The position numbers and the translations under genes were made by a program. Below the pieces are notes generated by a model. The model was not told the DNA's origin. It was given only the letters and a program-made list of their open reading frames with translations, and ran no database searches. 64,000 bases of DNA from positions 62,001 to 126,000 of the forward strand of contig NZ_JAPFQN010000012.1 in the NCBI RefSeq assembly GCF_026241165.1, given 5' to 3'. This document shows positions 62,013 through 64,000 of this stretch, in pieces; position 1 is the first letter of the stretch, and each line of letters begins with the position of its first letter. This stretch comes from Mangrovivirga halotolerans (GTDB lineage Bacteria > Bacteroidota > Bacteroidia > Cytophagales > Cyclobacteriaceae).

Positions 62013-64000
62013 AATTAAAGCTATAAATGAAAGGTTCGGCGGCCTCTTCAAAAAGCTTATTAAGGCTTTTTGGATACTTTTTATCGTCGGAACTTTATCC
62101 CTGGTTATGCTATTTGTAGCTGTTTTCCAGGATTGGGGTGGGTGGTTTGGCGGAATGCCAGAGCTAGCCAGCCTGGAAAATGCCTATGAAGAAAATAGCC
62201 TGGCCTCGGAACTTTATTCTGAAGACGGGGAACTACTAGGTAAATATTATCTTCAAAACAGGTCTCCGGTAACTTATGATAAGCTATCACCTAACCTGGT
62301 CAACGCTTTAAAAGCGATTGAAGATATTCGTTTTGAAGATCATGCCGGCATCGATTTAAAAGGAACATTAGCTATTCCGGTATACAATTTATTAGGTAAA
62401 AACCGGGGAGCAAGTACCATCACTCAGCAGCTTGCCAAGAACCTCTTCAAAACAAATGACTACGAAGGTTCGCTTACTAAAAACAATAGGCTTTTAAGAC
62501 GTGGTATTGCAAAAATCAAAGAATGGATAATTGCTGTAAAGCTTGAACGAACTTTCACGAAAGAAGAGATACTTGCTTTATATTTAAATACGATTGAATA
62601 TGCCAATAACACTTATGGTATCCGGACTGCTGCTAGATATTACTTTGATCAGGAAACTGATAGTTTAACCGTACCTCAAGCAGCACTTTTTGCGGGAATA
62701 TTAAATGCTCCAAGCCGTTATAATCCTAAGAGGCATCCTGATGACGCTTTGCACAGAAGGAATGTAGTAATGAGTCAAATGGCCAAGTATGGCTTTATTT
62801 CTGAGGACGAATACGATACTTTAAGACTTACTGACCTCAACTTAAAAATTGTTGAGCAAACTCATAATGATGGTTTAGCTCCATATTTCAGAGAAGATGC
62901 AAGACAATATCTGAAAAAATGGGCTAAAGAAAACGGATATGATCTCTATCGCGACGGTCTCAAGATCTATTCAACAATTAATGCGAAAATGCAACGCTAT
63001 GCCGAGGAAGCTTTAAAAGAGCATATGGCTGAGCTACAGAAAAAATTCATAGAAACCTTAAGAGGACGTGAGCCCTGGGTGGATGGTGATTTCAGGGTGA
63101 TACCAAATTTCCTGGAATCCCGAGCTAAAAACACTGCTCAATACAGAGCTTTTGTAAACCGATATGGTGAAGGAGATGATTCTGTTGAGATCATGATGAA
63201 CACCAAGGTGCCTACTACTGTATTTACATGGGAAGGAGAGAAAGATACATTAATGAGCCCAATGGATTCATTGAGTTACTATAAACACATGCTTCAAGCT
63301 GGTTTCGTAGCTATTAATCCTCAAAATGGAGAAGTTAAAGCCTGGGTAGGTGGAAATAATTATAAGTATTTCCAGTATGATCATGTTGGTCAAAGTAAAC
63401 GTCAGCCTGGATCAACCTTTAAACCATTTGTGTATACAGCAGCCATCGAACAAGGATATTCACCTTGTTTTGAGGTAATGGACTCTCCTTATACTTTCCA
63501 TATTCCTGGTGGTGATCCTCCAACATGGACTCCTGCTAATGCAGAGGGTAAGTATACAAATGAAGATATGACTCTCAGACAAGCTATGGCAAGGTCTGTG
63601 AATAGTATCACAGCAAATATGATGGATCGGGTAACTCCTCAGCGAGTAGTTAACATCGCTCATCAAATGGGTATCCAGAGTAAGATTGATCCTGTTCCGG
63701 CACTTTGCCTGGGAGTATCTGAAGTTACCCTGCTTGAACTAATTGGTGCTTATGGAACATTTGCCAACCTGGGCTTCTGGAATAAGCCTCATTATATTAC
63801 TCGTATTGAAGATAAAAACGGAAATATCATTCACGAATTCACTCCTAAATCTGTACAGGCTTTAAGCGAAGAAACTGCTTATGTAATGCTACACATGCTA
63901 AAAGGTGGTGTTGAAGAAGAAGGTGGTACTGCATTAGGATTAAGCAGGAATGTTCGTGTTGACAACGAAATAGGTGGTAAAACCGGTACTACCAACAACG
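62002..64000 (+). CDS. class A penicillin-binding protein (PBP1A type), cut by window end
   Basis: A long frame from the ATG at 62002 to the window end encodes at least 666 residues. A membrane helix (AFWILFIVGTLSLVMLFVAV) is followed by a transglycosylase domain with catalytic Glu in AIEDIRFEDHAGID and GASTITQQLAKNLF. The transpeptidase domain has SxxK in RQPGSTFKPF, SxN in ARSVNSI and KTG in GGKTGTT. It polymerises and cross-links glycan outside the inner membrane. The C-terminus lies beyond the edge. It overlaps the SprE gene by 11 bases, so translation may be coupled. Confidence 0.95.
   Translation, partial: MNSKIKAINERFGGLFKKLIKAFWILFIVGTLSLVMLFVAVFQDWGGWFGGMPELASLENAYEENSLASELYSEDGELLGKYYLQNRSPVTYDKLSPNLVNALKAIEDIRFEDHAGIDLKGTLAIPVYNLLGKNRGASTITQQLAKNLFKTNDYEGSLTKNNRLLRRGIAKIKEWIIAVKLERTFTKEEILALYLNTIEYANNTYGIRTAARYYFDQETDSLTVPQAALFAGILNAPSRYNPKRHPDDALHRRNVVMSQMAKYGFISEDEYDTLRLTDLNLKIVEQTHNDGLAPYFREDARQYLKKWAKENGYDLYRDGLKIYSTINAKMQRYAEEALKEHMAELQKKFIETLRGREPWVDGDFRVIPNFLESRAKNTAQYRAFVNRYGEGDDSVEIMMNTKVPTTVFTWEGEKDTLMSPMDSLSYYKHMLQAGFVAINPQNGEVKAWVGGNNYKYFQYDHVGQSKRQPGSTFKPFVYTAAIEQGYSPCFEVMDSPYTFHIPGGDPPTWTPANAEGKYTNEDMTLRQAMARSVNSITANMMDRVTPQRVVNIAHQMGIQSKIDPVPALCLGVSEVTLLELIGAYGTFANLGFWNKPHYITRIEDKNGNIIHEFTPKSVQALSEETAYVMLHMLKGGVEEEGGTALGLSRNVRVDNEIGGKTGTTNN

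Noticed and set aside
1-64000. CRISPR arrays, insertion sequences, prophage and rRNA
   Set aside because: I saw no regular direct repeats with spacers, no transposase, integrase or phage structural genes, and no rRNA sequence.

Overview
The window reads as chromosomal DNA of a Bacteroidota bacterium, most likely a gliding or T9SS-bearing member of the Cytophagales (the rank is an inference). Supporting signs are strong AT-richness, almost no Shine-Dalgarno sites, promoters of the Bacteroidota type (TTTG, 19 bases, TAnnTTTG), a SprE/PorW lipoprotein, two PorE-like OmpA/beta-propeller proteins, a Por-type C-terminal sorting domain, a YpdA-type bacillithiol reductase and an ATP synthase operon lacking atpD/atpC. 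There are no rRNA genes, CRISPR arrays, insertion sequences or prophage genes. Most of the window is ordinary core genome, and the accessory content is scattered as single genes.

Layout. 1-4.0 kb (minus): 5-oxoprolinase subunit A, an unusual NRAMP-like transporter, a VOC protein, a secreted unknown and a membrane AraC regulator. 4.1-9.4 kb (minus): a diheme lipoprotein paired with a beta-helix lipoprotein, a FecR-fold lipoprotein with a His/Gly/Lys tail, a PLP transsulfuration enzyme and a K+ channel. 9.5-20.8 kb: DinB, a GIY-YIG remnant, tRNA-Val, AsmA, a PorE-like protein, an Lhr-type helicase with PdeM, an HdrB/HdrC-like Fe-S pair and tRNA-Phe. 21-26.5 kb: a histidine kinase, the dksA-like/scpB/rluB/siroheme operon, a lipoprotein asparaginase and a 51-residue gene with a rare strong Shine-Dalgarno. 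26.5-38.4 kb: a lamin-tail protein, asd, a methyltransferase, a TPR protein with an H-box but no ATPase domain, an omega-amidase, a NUMOD4/HNH protein and an FG-GAP T9SS cargo. 38.5-46.9 kb (plus): murF, a four-repeat cysteine-rich secreted protein, DinB, DUF2461, a second PorE-like gene, purM and ypdA. 46.9-52.2 kb (minus): hydrolase, HEAT-cyclophilin, AlkB-like hydroxylase, methyltransferase and UbiA-like protein. 52.3-59.3 kb (minus): M23 peptidase, bactofilin, atpZ, atpI-like and atpBEFHAG. 59.4-64 kb (plus): SprE/PorW overlapping a class A PBP that runs off the window.

How genes work together. SprE/PorW, the PorE-like proteins, the sorting-domain cargo, MurF, the PBP, bactofilin and the M23 peptidase tie secretion to cell-wall growth. 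Bactofilin and M23 precede the ATP synthase genes in one compact transcription unit. Small hairpins after atpE and atpA probably adjust subunit ratios. Of seven convergent gene ends, three are separated by hairpin terminators, and the other four have physically overlapping coding ends, three of them sharing the tetranucleotide TTAA.

The most unusual items are the W-x11-C four-fold repeat protein behind murF, the UbiA-like/methyltransferase/AlkB-like run, the FecR-fold lipoprotein with a polycationic tail, the 51-residue gene with an AGGAGG site, and an orphan 12-bp inverted repeat near 21.0 kb. Several genes start with TTG or GTG, and starts were moved where an ATG or a terminator made another start more credible.
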